In this document: one piece after another, positions 52,101-63,890 of the stretch
Layout of the letters: every line of letters begins with the position of its first letter
How positions within the stretch are numbered: the first letter of the stretch is position 1
Origin: Fomes fomentarius
Lineage: Eukaryota > Basidiomycota > Agaricomycetes > Polyporales > Polyporaceae
Assembly: GCA_022606135.1 (NCBI GenBank)
Contig: JABYQN010000005.1
Span: 2,232,001-2,296,000 of the forward strand
Length of the DNA: 64,000 nt
Reading direction: 5' to 3'
The notes under the pieces: model-generated
The model's input: only the letters and a program-made list of their open reading frames with translations
The model's database searches: none
What the model was told of the DNA's origin: nothing
Program-made: the position numbers and the translations under genes

Positions 52101-53912
52101 ACTGAGCGTAGATCACCGGCAATCGGGGGACGTCGTTGAACACGCTCGCTAAGTGAGTACATCCTAAATGAGTACGTACTTACCAAGTCTAGTAGTTAGA
52201 ATTCAATATATGCGTAGTACTACACATGTGAGTTGCCTGCATACTTCCCAACCGTCACAGCGCACTGGATCGGGCATTTTGCTTGATAGAATGCGCGCAA
52301 TGATACTGATAGATTGGCCACGGTTGCAGATCAAAAGTCAAGTCACAAAAAATCTTCCGCCGTCCGGGATGAAGTATTCTATACATTAACATCATCATTA
52401 TCGATGTCCTTCGCGTATGTACGGCGACAACAGCACTCCGGGTCCGCGGGTAATGGGATAGTGCGCAGTCCGGGTGCGGATGGTGTCACGGTAGAGCCAC
52501 GGGACAGACTACATACTTACTATGCATTATGCCCTAGTTGGGCCAAGTACGAGTTCCGAACATGAAGAACCAATGACGGACTCGAGCTCGCCCGAGGGGC
52601 CCGTCTGGATCTGCGACCAGCCCTGATATGAGTCCGCGGAAACACTTGAACAGTATGCCACCGTTGAACGCTGTCCTCCTGCCACTGCACAGCTGGACTC
52701 ACGAATGGCGAGGCCACTACTATAACCATGAGCATCGCGTATGTAGTATGTACGCACACAGCATCCGCTGTTACTAAACGGGACGCGAGATGTCCGAGAG
52801 TTTCCTCGCGTGCCTTTTGCACATGCAATCGACCTGGCAGGTCCGCGATCGCGACCAACTCAAGTCTCGCCTTCGGCTTCCCCTGTTCACGTTCAAGTGA
52901 GCGGATTCTGGAACTGCTCGCGCAAGTATGTCATGATTGATGAAGCTTTGGAGGGAGGTTCATCCACTTGGGACCTGCCTTGGTTCGATACCGAACGATC
53001 GGGCACGTCCGAAGTTGCCAGATTGCCAATGGGAGTGAGAGTACTATACTGGTGCGGGGGAAGTCCGTCGTCGTCACTCGGCATTCAGGAGTCATCGTCA
53101 GTAACATGACAACTTGGCGAGAGGGGGTCCTGAATATGGACGCATATGTTCACCCAAGATTTCCGAGGAAGGAGACAAGACACGAAGAGAGTCACGTACC
53201 ATGAGTGATGAGCGGGCACCGGTACCGGGCAGCAACTACATGCACACAAAGTCGCGGTAGACGTCAATAACAGAGCGATAGCATTCGTCCAACAGCGTAT
53301 CGTACAGCGTACAGAGAGAGAGACTTCGACTTGGAGTAGGTACAACAGATAACAGCGCGACAGCTAGAGATACTCCGTACGTATAGAGATACACGACAAC
53401 AACAGTAGATTCGACATCGAAATCGTAGAGTCCGTCCAGGCTCGTCTTCCATGCGATGCGGAGTGAGTTTGAGTGGGGGATGAGATGTACAGTGAGAGAC
53501 CGAGGCGAGATGATGCACGATAGCGGCGGGGGTACGCGAGAGAGGACTGAGATGATGCACGAGGAGAATGCGAGGTGATGCGGCGACTTGCGCGACGGCG
53601 ATGTGACGTAAAACTTAGAGACTAGTGACTTTGCGTTCTCTATAACACGATTATATGCTTCGTCTTCCGAGCCCCCTTTATCACGGAATGAACGCAGCGG
53701 GTCACCACGAGTGACGGGGCGAAACACGAGAACGCGCGAGATTCGAAGTTGGCGAGGGCGGCGAAGTCAATGTACGGCATCAGCCGCGGCCAGCACATGC
53801 CATGCGAGACAAGTCACTCACCTAGCGTTTCCATTCCTTGCTCCGTGAGTCGTTGTTGCCTTGCGACCCGCTCCGACCGTCCTTACGACGGTACAGCGGC
53901 CGATGCTCGCGC
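46175..53912. other. 7.7 kb gene-poor block
   Basis: No open frame here carries a recognisable domain or a coherent series of spliced exons. The longest frames (50753-51334 +, 193 codons; 49462-49830 +, 122 codons; 47397-47738 -, 113 codons) lack conserved motifs and overlap others. No terminal repeats, polyprotein motifs or target-site duplications were spotted by eye, so an old, decayed repeat region is possible but not shown. A long non-coding RNA cannot be excluded. Confidence 0.4.
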
Positions 53913-54893
53913 TCACCAGCGTGCCTTGGTGCTGCCGCCGGGCATGGGTGAGGGCGAGACGTTACCAGGCTGGCCGTAGGTCGACCTGTTCTTTCGATAG
54001 TTCTTCCGCTTCCCTTTATGGTGGCCTGGGGTCTTCTGCGGACTAGAAGCAGGTGTAGTGCCTGACGGGGAAGCAGGCGTCGGGGCACGCGCGTACGTCG
54101 TGCGATGCGTAGGGGCAGACAGCGGACTGACGTGAGCGTTGGCATGGCCGTGGGCGTGGGCGTGGATGTGGTTGGGGGCTTGGGCTTGGAGCTTGTCGAG
54201 GTAGACGTCGGCGTAGTTTCTGAACACACACCTCTCGCGGTCCTTGTCGTCGTACTCGGCCATGGTGGCCCAGACACAGTGCCAGCCCTGCTCCTCCTCA
54301 AACTTGAGCGCGAACGCGGCATGGCGCTGGGTCCACCTGTCCTCGTTCGCCATCGCGGCCTTGCCGAACGCAGTAGAGCCAGACCGAGAGCGCGCCTGGA
54401 AGGCCTTGTCGGAGAGGGTGATGGATGCGGCGTGGGAGATGGTGAGGTGGAGGTCGGCGACGCCGTGGGCGGTGCGGGGGTTGAGGATGGGCGAGTCGCT
54501 CTCGAGCACCTTGGGGACGCCGCGATGGTGCGGGTCGTAGCCTACCACGAGCACCTGGAACGCGGAGCTGTCTGCGAAGTGGAGGGTGATGCACGGGTGG
54601 GTGCGGGAGCGACGGACGCGAGTGAGCTGCTTGCCGACTAGCGAAGAGGGATCGACGCCGAGACCTTGGGGGCGTACGTCAAGAGTGAGTGCACGTGTGC
54701 GCTGGGGGCCGGGTGCAGCGACTGGATGAGATTGGGAGCAGGAGGGGCCTGGGGGGAAGGAGGGGGCCTTCTTGAGTGCGATGGGAGATGGAGGAGAGGT
54801 GCTGGGAGATGTGGAGGGGCTGGAGGGGAGGTCTGAGGATTCGCTGCTGGCGGGGTCGTAGCTGCTCAGACTGGTGCTGCTGTAGGATGACAT
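53913..54893 (-). CDS. Unrecognised protein with conserved core
   Basis: Single exon, 326 residues, starting at an ATG that gives MSSYSSTSLSSYDPASSES. The first 70 residues are Ser/Pro-rich. A compact, less biased core lies at about 70-235, including SLVGKQLTRVRRSRTHP, ITLHFADSSAFQVLVVGYDP and WHCVWATMAEYDDKDRERC, with mixed strand and helix character. After it come a His/Ala-alternating stretch (HIHAHAHGHANAH), Thr/Pro/Ser-rich sequence and a basic, glycine-containing end (KGKRKNYRKNRSTYG). There is no signal peptide or membrane segment. I cannot name the family. The C-terminal basic run suggests nucleic-acid contact, which is only inference. Confidence 0.65.
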   Translation of the reverse strand: MSSYSSTSLSSYDPASSESSDLPSSPSTSPSTSPPSPIALKKAPSFPPGPSCSQSHPVAAPGPQRTRALTLDVRPQGLGVDPSSLVGKQLTRVRRSRTHPCITLHFADSSAFQVLVVGYDPHHRGVPKVLESDSPILNPRTAHGVADLHLTISHAASITLSDKAFQARSRSGSTAFGKAAMANEDRWTQRHAAFALKFEEEQGWHCVWATMAEYDDKDRERCVFRNYADVYLDKLQAQAPNHIHAHAHGHANAHVSPLSAPTHRTTYARAPTPASPSGTTPASSPQKTPGHHKGKRKNYRKNRSTYGQPGNVSPSPMPGGSTKARW

Positions 54894-55619
54894 TGCGTGC
54901 AGTGTTTCCAGAGGGGCATTCGAGGGAGGCTGCTGGGTGTGTAGAACAGAGCGGCCTGAGAGGAGCAGGTGCAGGGTGAGGTGAGGAGAGAGCGGAGGAC
55001 GGGAGAAGCAGCCCAGATGGTATCATAGCTGGCCACTGTGGCCGCCCATACGGCCAAAGCCGGCCAAACACCACACCAGCGAACTGCTCATTGTCCCCGC
55101 CGTCCCGACGCCTGAGCACAATAGCCCCTCCAGCCCGCCACTCCACAATCTGAAACGCAAGTGGTCCAAGCCGAGGGTCGATAGCCTGACGCTCGCATCA
55201 TGCCTCCGCGTGCCGCAGCGGGCGTCAAGACCTCTGACCTCAGCCTCCAGCGGCCGGCGTAGTATTACCTCGTCGAATTGGTGGCTACACAGCTCCCTCT
55301 TGAGAGAGTGACCACGGAGGCCAGCGTGCTTTATAGACCACTCAATTCAACGTGCACTGGTAACCAGTGCGTCTTGAGAACCTTGAATGAACTGGCATCG
55401 CATTCGACAATCGAACTACTAGTCACCGTGACCAATGGGAGCTTTGCCCACTGGCAGGAGCGTGCCGAGGTCAGTAGTGTATACTATCCGGTGGACCGTC
55501 TCACAATAGGACTCAGATAATGCCTCTGTGATCATCAAGTGGTCGTCAACAAGGGTTGCATGAAGGGTGCGTGCCAAGTTCCTCGCAATGAGCTAGGACA
55601 GAAGAAGGCAAGACACTGA
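54894..55619. other. Intergenic
   Basis: G-rich, low-complexity 5' flank of the leftward gene, followed by unremarkable sequence. No gene is seen. Confidence 0.45.
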
Positions 55620-56612
55620 ACGCTATGTCTCTAGATATGCGTACTCGTGCCACTCTGCAGCGTACGGTGCACCTCCCTTGAATAAAGCTCGTTACGGCAT
55701 TGCCGCCAAATTCGATGCTCTGCTAAGTAGGTTTGCCTAGGTGCCTATGACTCGGACACCGTCGCTCTCTCGCACTTCGAGTACTCGGCCTCCTTGCCTA
55801 CTACTGGATTACACATCACACACACTCTTTCGGCTTCTTCGGCGAGATCGTCAGCACCGTAGATCTCGCCCTCGGCATCGCCAAAGTACTCAACTCCTCG
55901 TCCTACTAATATCAATAACTCGTCCAGGAGGTCAATGCCGGATCATTCCTCCAAATCGCCGACGCAGCCACCCGACGCACTGGGATGCTGCAACGTGACG
56001 TCGCGAACGGCATCCTCCCGAGGTCTCCCGCTGCTGTAGCGTCATGGCCCGACGAGTTGTGGACGCAAGGTCTGATCTGCCTCTGTGACGTATGTCGAGC
56101 TGGCGGTCGGCTCCTCGCCCATTTCAGACGAGTACGTCGAGCGATACTTAGGATGCAGAGCCGACGATGCGGAATGGATTACATCTGTGGAAGGTGAGTA
56201 GTTAGTTGTATGGAGTTTCCTTGACTAATTGGACGTCATCCTTACGATCAAATGTTTTGTACATGTCAAGATCGATACGAGGGGGGGGGGGGAATTCATG
56301 GGTCAAGTGCTCACGCTCCACGACCCCTCATTCTCCGACTGCGATGTGAAGGCGATGGATATTCCCGCCGTCGAAGTGCCATGGGTCAACGACTTCGATC
56401 TTTATGGAGACCTGAAAGTCCAGCATCTAGATTTCGGCCAGCATGCTCCCTTGCGCATGGCTGTAGAAAGTCTGACTTTATGCTATCATGCACTACATCA
56501 GGCTGAGCACTATCGTCAAGCATGTCAGAAATCGCGTTCTGGAACGCCGGTTGGTCTGGCCTCTGCCACTGGTGGCAGACTGCGCAAATGGACGACAAAG
56601 TGTTACTCCTAG
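55620..56612 (+). pseudogene. Decayed gene of unknown family
   Basis: Coding-like pieces occur in order on the + strand but cannot be joined. About 55635-55735 reads RYAYSCHSAAYGAPPLNKAR; 55744-55805 reads YDSDTVALSHFEYSASLPTT; about 55840-56020 reads FGFFGEIVSTVDLALGIAK and later EVNAGSFLQIADAATRRTG, with two in-frame TAA codons between them at 55907-55909 and 55916-55918; about 56092-56190 reads YVELAVGSSPISDEYVERYL and is followed by a good donor; 56299 onward reads MGQVLTLHDPSFSDCDVKAM. The frame changes and stops argue for a dead gene. A 12-G run at 56281-56292 sits inside it. I do not recognise the parent family. Confidence 0.4.
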
Positions 56613-56784
56613 GTGGCACTGGGATAATTCACGTGCGGTGGGGGGTGACCGATATATGACTCTGGGGGGCAGTTTGGAGGACTGCCACTAGGACACATCG
56701 CGCGTGCCAATGATATCACACATTGAACGGGATGTTCTAACACATCCGCAAACATTCGTCGCAGAGCAAAGTTAGCATCGCGGC

Positions 56785-57122
56785 AACTTCACAAGTACCG
56801 GTACGTCTCTGAGATAACCTATTTTCAATGCGTTGAAGGCGCATAGATGGTTATATACCCACTTGGCCTACATAGACCGGTCAGGCCTGTGCTTCACCTA
56901 GTAGCGGGACATCAATTGTACCGAATGTCGCTCATGCTACATTCTCTGGGATGTTGTATACGTGAATAACCTGCTGAGCATTCACCTCGGACGCGTTTGT
57001 GCTGACGATTCAGAGCGCCCTCCGCTTAGTCCCTATCCACTCACTGACTCGCCAAGAGCGAGTTGGAGAGCTCAAGAAGTCTCTTGACCGTCGGGAGCTC
57101 GATGAGCTTCTGGTGCCACCTA
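56785..57122. repeat. Segmental duplication, copy 1 (contains GST last exon)
   Basis: This stretch, covering the last GST exon and its 3' flank, is closely repeated at about 58840-59155 in the same orientation. Shared words include CAAGTACCGGTACGT, CTAGTAGCGGGACATC, CCTGCTGAGCATTC and GGAGCTCGATG. The boundaries are approximate because divergence increases at both ends. Confidence 0.7.
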
Positions 57123-57966
57123 ATACCAAGAAGCATCGGATTAGCCATAGCTACCGCATTCGGGAGCAGCGGGTAATACAGTCGGACTCACGCATAGAAC
57201 GCGGGATAGTCCTTCTCGACATCGACGGGCGCGATGCCCTCCCCGACGTTGAGGAGGTACGCGAGCGCGATCCGATTCCAGGTGACGAACGACAAGTCGG
57301 CAACGGTCAGCTTCCCGCCGACGAGGTATCCAGAGGGCGAGCTGGCGAGCACGCCGTCGAGGACGGAGAACACACGCAGGACCTCGTTCTGGTACCGCTC
57401 GACCGCGCTCGGCACCTTCTCCTCATGGCGGCGCAGGAACCAGAACGCCTGGCCGAAGTAAGGGCTGGCACAGCACATAGCACCATCCGCGTCCGGTCAG
57501 AGCTGAATGAAGCAGGAAGATGGACCCGGAGGTGGAGGAGACGGCGACGCACCCCTGGCCGGACGCCTGGAAAAAGAGCCACTGGATGAGCGAGTAGCGG
57601 TTCTTCTCGTCCGCGACGGACAGCCTCTTCTCCGCGTCGTAGCGGTCGACGAGGTAGAGCATTATCGCGTCCGACTCCCAGATCACGAAGTCGCCGTTGT
57701 GGTGGTCGATGAGCGCGGGGATGCGCCCGTTCGGGCAGTACTTGGTGAACTCGGGGGCCTTCTGCTCGCCCTTCTCGAAGACGAGGTAGATGGACTCGTA
57801 CGTGAGCCCGAGCTCTTCCAGGACAAAGGCGACCTTCCTGCCGAGGACGATGCGTAGCTCAGATAACTTGAAGGTGTGGGAGAGCGATAGGGAGACAACG
57901 GGGTACGCACCAGCCGTTGGTGCCGCCGGCGTGGGTGTAGAGAGTGAACTGCTTGCCGTGCGACAT
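57041..57966 (-). CDS. Ure2p-like glutathione S-transferase
   Basis: Conjugates or reduces with glutathione; Ure2p-like GSTs are expanded in wood-decay fungi and linked to extractive and xenobiotic handling. Exons 57911-57966, 57553-57837, 57192-57464 and 57041-57119; 693 nt, 230 residues. The N-terminal thioredoxin-like domain reads FTLYTHAGGTNGWKVAFVLEELG, with the Asn (TNGW) typical of the active site of this class, then GRIPALIDH with the cis-Pro and WESDAIMLYLVDRYD for the gamma-Glu site. The C-terminal helical domain has YFGQAFWFL, LTVADLSFVTWNR and ends YPAFYAWHQKLIELPTVKR. No signal peptide. The last exon and 3' flank are duplicated 2 kb away. Confidence 0.93.
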
Positions 57967-58839
57967 TGTTCTTGGGGTAACTGCGAGCGAGAGAGAACGT
58001 CTGGTCGGCGGAACACGCCAGGACTTTATGCAAAGCATACTGAATGAGGTAGTAAGCGCGGCGGACGATGGCGGCGAAGAAGCCTTTCATGATTGGCAAT
58101 GAACCATGGGCGCACCGCGCACCAACATGTCATAAAGCCTCCAAGAGATGGACGCCGTTTAGAAGTACGAGCGTTGGGCATAATCCCCGCGACAGACCGC
58201 CTGCATTGTTTAGCAAACCGGGAGTATTGGGCTGGCATATTATCATCAAACGCCTCTCTGAGTACCCGCGACGGAGCACGCCCGCCCATCGTGTGATCCA
58301 TAGCGGCCATAGTATGCAGTAGCTCGCGTCAGACGAAGTCGTAGTGGGTATCTCGAACTGGATCCCACACCCGGGGCCGAATTCAGTCCTAGCCGACGAC
58401 AACTAGTAACTCGGAGTCTCGGACTCGTCGGAGGAGCAGAGCTATGGCCGTGGCACGTTGATAAGCATCCTCCCAGTTACTCGACGAGCACAGTTGCCGA
58501 CATATCGGGTATCCCGTTCGCTTTAGCATCTCGCCTTGCCGTGACGTGGAAAGTTGGTATACCAGCAGTGGAATAGCAAGTACTGTAGGTCCATCAAATC
58601 ACGCTAGAGTTGTGTAACGCAAGCAGGGCATGACAAACTGAATTACTGGGCAGATATGAGGACAGAACTTGGAAAGTCGTCTCGAGGTCAGTCAACGTGC
58701 AGAGTCGCCGATGTTGGAACAATGGATCCGGTTGTCCTATGCGGTATTGTCGATGGATCGTACTCGGGAATTGCCGGCAAGCAAGCGCTCCCTCCTCAGA
58801 ATTGTAGCAGAAAAGTTGGCTTTGTACATGGCAAGGCAA
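57967..58839. other. GST promoter side and intergenic
   Basis: Upstream flank of the GST gene. A CATAAA word on the minus strand near 58023-58030 sits about 60 bases before the start codon and could be a weak TATA element. No gene is seen. Confidence 0.4.
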
Positions 58840-59160
58840 GTACCGGTACGTAACCCACATTCAATGCGAAGGAGACATATCCCATTCAAGGAGCCTACAG
58901 TAACATAGACTGATCAGGCCTGCGCTTCGCCTAGTAGCGGGACATCGATTTTCGCTCGGGCCGGTGCTCTAAATGTAGGATGTTGTACACATGTAAGTAT
59001 AGCCTGCTGAGCATTCCACTCAGCCGAAGTTGTGCTGACGAGCAGTCTCCGACCAGTCCCTGCCCTCTTACCGACTCGCCGAGAGGTACTTGGGAAGCTC
59101 AAGAAGTATTTTGACCGTTGGGAGCTCGATGCGCTTCTGGTGCCACCTACCAGATGTGGA
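58840..59160. repeat. Segmental duplication, copy 2
   Basis: Second copy of the GST 3' region, in the same orientation as copy 1 and diverged by scattered substitutions and small indels. Confidence 0.68.
59068..59158 (-). pseudogene. GST last-exon fragment
   Basis: On the minus strand the duplicated segment still reads WHQKRIELPTVKILLELPKY and then SASR before a stop, parallel to the real gene's WHQKLIELPTVKRLLELSNS. The other GST exons are absent upstream of it (59160-59700), so this is a partial copy without the active-site domain. The open frame that runs on to 59688 is not GST-like. Confidence 0.65.
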
Positions 59161-61708
59161 AGGTAAGCATCGCAAGACGATATCAATATAAACTGTGAAC
59201 GCATTGTATATTGAGCTGTGAACGCATTGCGCGTGGAGATGCGGGATCAAGGTACATGAACAACGAATACACGACGCAGAAGCACTGGCACCTTCGCAAG
59301 CTCCTATCGTCATCGAGTCGAAGCGTCGTCTTCGTCTTCGTCTTCGCTTCCGCATGGTCGGACCAAGGAACACCATAAGCGAGTACAGAGTCCGAGGACA
59401 GTCGGATGCCTGCAGTGACGCGACGCGGCGCGCGGGTCCAAGAGATCGATAGAGATCAGTGAGCCACTCCATCCGTCCGCCATGGCATCGTTCCTTTATT
59501 CCATGCACGTACATCCGGAAGGTCGCTGGCCAGGTCCCGGTACCGAAGCCTCGGATGATCCGTCCTTCCATCGGGAAAAGAAGAAAAGCGAGATAAAGAC
59601 GGGGGCACGACGTAGATGAGATTGGGCAGGTGATGTCGAGCATCCACGCTGGGTCGGTCTTGCACAAGAATCCACAGATGAGATCCAACGAATGTTGGAA
59701 ATGAGATTCGGGAGCTCAGCGAAGGCCCCGTGGCGGTGCGATGTATATGAGTACTAGTCGATTATACGATATATGAAGGCCGATGGCGATCGGATGGTAC
59801 TTTATTCTGTATGGATGTGGACCCCCGTTGGGTGCCGTTGTTGGTGCATGTATGAGGCTGTTGGTCCATATCGATGAGTAACGTGGGCTTGTGGGACACG
59901 CGCATACGGACGTGAGCCACCGACGGCGATTGTGGTACGATGGACGATACGATAAGAGCCATTACACGTCCGTGGAGAAGCCTGTATGTACGATGTAAGT
60001 CAGCCGCAACCGAACAAGGACTCAGAGCCAGAAATACGATATTTGAGGCGCACGATGCTTCTACGCCGCCTTCCCGAACCCCTGATGCGTCGACACGGCT
60101 GAGGTCGGTGTGTATGCTCCGTGACACGACACGAACTTCGAACCCACAATGAGCCAAATCTGGAAACACATCATCAACCACCAGTCAGCAAGCACCCGAA
60201 CGCGGAGAGAGGGTGAGGAAATGCTTCAGTTAAGGCGACCTCGGAAGAGTAGGGGACAGAACGCAGTAACAGCACAAGGCCCAGCGGATTTCATGCACAT
60301 GGCCCCCTTGGCACGTCTACCGCTGCGCGTATAAGAGAAGGTCTGCTGACCATGCGAGACGACTTCGCCGTAGCAGATAGGCATTCGACGTCCACACTGG
60401 AACGCATGACATGCATGCCTTCACTTAAGGTGATGTCAGCGGAGATAGACCAGCACCAGACCAGCGTACCTGGATCGAGGACGACCGCAGCCCGACGTGG
60501 GTCCGCCCGCCAGACGCGAGAGGCGTGCATGCTGTAGGCTGCTACAGAACAGGGCAGAGAACAACACGGGGATTAGTGGGAAACACGGATAACAGCGAGA
60601 ACAAGGGAACGATCTGACGAACTCCGTGGCCTGTGAAGGGGGGATGGCGGTCGCGGCATTGACTCATCGATCGAAGACGCTACTGGTATCGAACACCCGG
60701 CGGACTCTTCTTACATCGCACGGACCTCTTCTCAACAGGGACAGCTTCACGCGCGCGCGCATCGCATCGTACGTAGTCGTCCACCTTGCGCCGCGAACGC
60801 AGGTTGGGATATCCGAGATCCGTCCACGCGTAATCCGTACCGCCCATGCCCCACAAAGCACAGCGCACGTCACAGGCGGTACCCGAGTTGCAACGAGAGC
60901 AGTCGTCGAGTACGATTGCCAGCACGCACAGACGACCGCCGGGCCGTTCTCGTCATGCACATCAGATATGCCATGTACGAGAAGGCACGAACGCAGCCAT
61001 GGGTGCGACGGGGTTTCCCAGAGGAGGAGGTCCGGGAGGAAGACTCGGGACGCGAACGTTGTGCAGAACGATCCAACGTCGACGAGGTCCTTGGTCCGGC
61101 CACGATCCACTCGGGTCCCGACACACCGCGGTCCACGATCTTGAGCGGCCCACCAGACTATTCCTATCGGATATCCGGATCCCGCCCAGGTACACGACGA
61201 CACCTATACCTCAACTCCCACACCCAACACGGCAGCCATTCCGCGCCCGACGACCAGCGTCGGCACGCGGCGGCCAGCCGCAGAGCCCATCGCCGGGCTA
61301 GCGACGAGTCCCTAGAGTACAGTGAGTGCGCATAGTGGCATAGAGACAAGGGAAGGCATATATCTATGTACAAGGGGTGTGAGTACATTGTCAGCACAGA
61401 GAGAGAAAGATAGAATTGGAACGGAGACACTAGTAGTACCGAAAACCGTATGTAGAGAGAAGAACAGGAAGAGGCGATCACACAGAATATCACGAGCCAA
61501 CGACAATGGGCATCCACGCTGAATTACGAAGGTAGAAAAGGTGACGGGCCGATCGGTGAACGATGACGTACAGAAGATGGCAAGGACAAAGAAGTAAACG
61601 AAGTCCGAAAGAAGAGAGGGAATGGATCCGAACCAAATAATATAAGTTGGGCAAACTCCTCTCCTCTTTTTCCCTACACTGAAGGGACCAAGAGGACAGG
61701 AGAATAGG
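59161..61708. other. Intergenic
   Basis: About 2.5 kb with only short overlapping frames. A CTT/CGT triplet-rich tract at about 59310-59350 (GTCGTCTTCGTCTTCGTCTT) is a small imperfect repeat. No gene is called. Confidence 0.4.
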
Positions 61709-63890
61709 TTACTGCATACCCGTACCGATGGTGCCAAGACACGATTCCGGGAACGCCTCCGAAAACGACGGTAAAGAAGTAATATTGTGTTGCTTCGAGA
61801 CAGTCGGGTTGATCGCCATAAGTGTCGGACCGCCAGCGCTTCCTCTCTCTGTCGCGTAGTCGATATCAAGATCCAAGGTATTAGAAACATTGTAGTACGG
61901 ATTGTAAGAGAGGGGTCCAGGTGTCGCACGAGGATTTGCGGGATCCATGGAGGCATAGCTGGACAAGTTCGCAACCCACGGGCCCCTAGAGTTGCTGCAT
62001 GACCCAAAGGTCGAGAACGACGGAGTCTGAAGATCCGTGTACATCGACATCTGGATCGTACGTTCCTCGGATCCGTCCGACGAGGACGAGGAGGAAGACA
62101 TCGGCGAGTCGCATAGGGTGGGCGTAGACAGCGATGGTGACACCTCGATCAGGGGCTCCACATCCATGGCGGACGATATGTCGAAGCCCATTCCAGGTGC
62201 CGAACTTGCGTCGTAGAAGTACGGATTCCCGTTGTTGAACGGGAACGCCATCGAATCTGCATACAGGGAGCTGCGGCCTGTCCCAACCGCAGGCACGGTC
62301 GCGCTGCGCTGCAGGCAACGTGTCCGGAGGCTTGGAGCTGGGACTGGAGCAGGTAGTATGGGACGAGCGTATGAGGACGAAGATGCAGGCGCAGCGACGC
62401 CCGCAGTTGGAGTAGCCGCCCGAAACGCAGTCGACGTTGAGCTACAAGTACGAGTGGCCCCGCACAAGAGGTCTCCGTCGCTCCTACTACGTGATACTGC
62501 CCTGCTGTTGCTTGTTGCTGGAAGTTTGCCGACCCAAAGACGCCACTCCAAAGCCTCGCCAAGAGCGCGCTCACAACGACCGATCTCACGAGGAGGAAGG
62601 CCAGCGAGCTTCGCCCAGGCGCGGTTGGAGTACGAGCGGTCTTGCATGAACTTGGACGCTAATATCAGACAGGCGAGGAAGGTCCTGCGGGGGCAGCAGA
62701 GCGGAGAAGGAAGGGTAGGGAGCGGTGGAAGGGAGGACTGCTCCTTGTCGCAGGTCGAAGGTGCAGGCGTCGGCTGTTGCATGTCGGCGTCCAGATCACT
62801 GACGAGGACAGTGTTCCTGATGCGTACCGTTTGCAAGGTCAATTCGGCGGTCTTGTGGCTGTCGGGAGCGTCCAGTGGCGACAAGCCGGTAGACGCGGTT
62901 GGAGAGTCATACTGCTCAAACAAGCCAGAAACGATCCGCGGCTCTGAAGCTTGTTCTGGGATACTTTCCGAGGTCGGGCAGATTTTCTCCATGTGGAGGA
63001 GTTCCGGCACCTTGGATCGGACCGCTTCCAAGTAACACAGCGCAGTTTGGAGAACTCCGGTAGACGTCCGGGACCGGCGGAGCACCTCGTGAACGAATCC
63101 CTTAATCGGGACAAGGTTACTGCTACCGGGGCCTTCGGGCGCTTGAGAGTATGACTCGCCCTCTTCCCCAGTGGGAGACGGCGTCTGGTGGCTCGTGGGA
63201 GAGACCGGGGAGGGGAGTTGCGTATTCCGACATGCGAACAGCGTCGAGAGGCTACAAGAAGTCGGTGGAGGCATGCATTGGGAGGAAGGTTTCGCAAGTT
63301 CAGGTTGAACACAGAGCGCCTCGCGACCGCATGCGGTGAACAGGGTAGGGATATCGTCCGGCCTCCAGGATTCGCAGAGAGTTTTGACCGCTTGATCTGA
63401 GCCCAACCAAACGTGAGTAACTTATCGCTGGAAGCGGGCAGGGGACAAGATAGAGTTGGGCATCCGACAATGACGGTGGCATATGCATCAAGTCGCGCAC
63501 GCGTGACAGCATACATGCGCAAATTGACACTCTGGAAGCTAACGAACGATACGGAGAAGACAGAGAAGCAAGGACGTGGAAAACGGCGCACTCACCGACA
63601 AGCTTTGCGGCGTATTTTGTCTTCTGCATGTCGCGGAGGGGGGCGGCGAGTGGAGTTGGGGGTGGTTGGGATGATTTGGAGCGTTCGAGATCGCATATGG
63701 GATGGAGAAGGACAGTTGAGGGAGAGGAAGAAGCAGAGGAATAGGCAGGAGTGTGGAGGTAGGATGAGGGAGGAGAGCGTTGAATGCCGGATAAGGAGAT
63801 AGTTGGAGCGTAGGGCTGCCAGCGGGTCCTGGCGCGAGATGCGCCAGGACCGCGATGTGGAACCGAGTGGGAAACAGCATGGATATTCAT
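61709..63890 (-). CDS. Pcl/Pho80-type cyclin
   Basis: Regulatory subunit of a Pho85-like cyclin-dependent kinase. Exons 63596-63890 and 61709-63396; 1983 nt, 660 residues. The splice, across a 199-nt intron, restores YAAKLVDQAVKTLCESWRP. The cyclin box is in two parts: VHEVLRRSRTSTGVLQTALCYLEAVRSKVP, and about 100 Pro/Ser-rich residues later FLACLILASKFMQDRSYSNR, WAKLAGLPPREIGRCERALGE and ALEWRLWVGK. A long Ser/Pro-rich C-terminal region follows, containing an eight-Ser run and phosphorylation-like sites. Split boxes of this kind are known in Pcl5/Pas1-like cyclins. The protein probably acts in the nucleus in G1 progression, phosphate or amino-acid signalling; which one cannot be told. Confidence 0.88.

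Noticed and set aside
59068..59688. 206-codon minus-strand frame as a second GST gene
   Set aside because: Only the last 30 residues are GST-like; the rest has an Arg run and no thioredoxin fold, so it is a fragment joined to chance open sequence.
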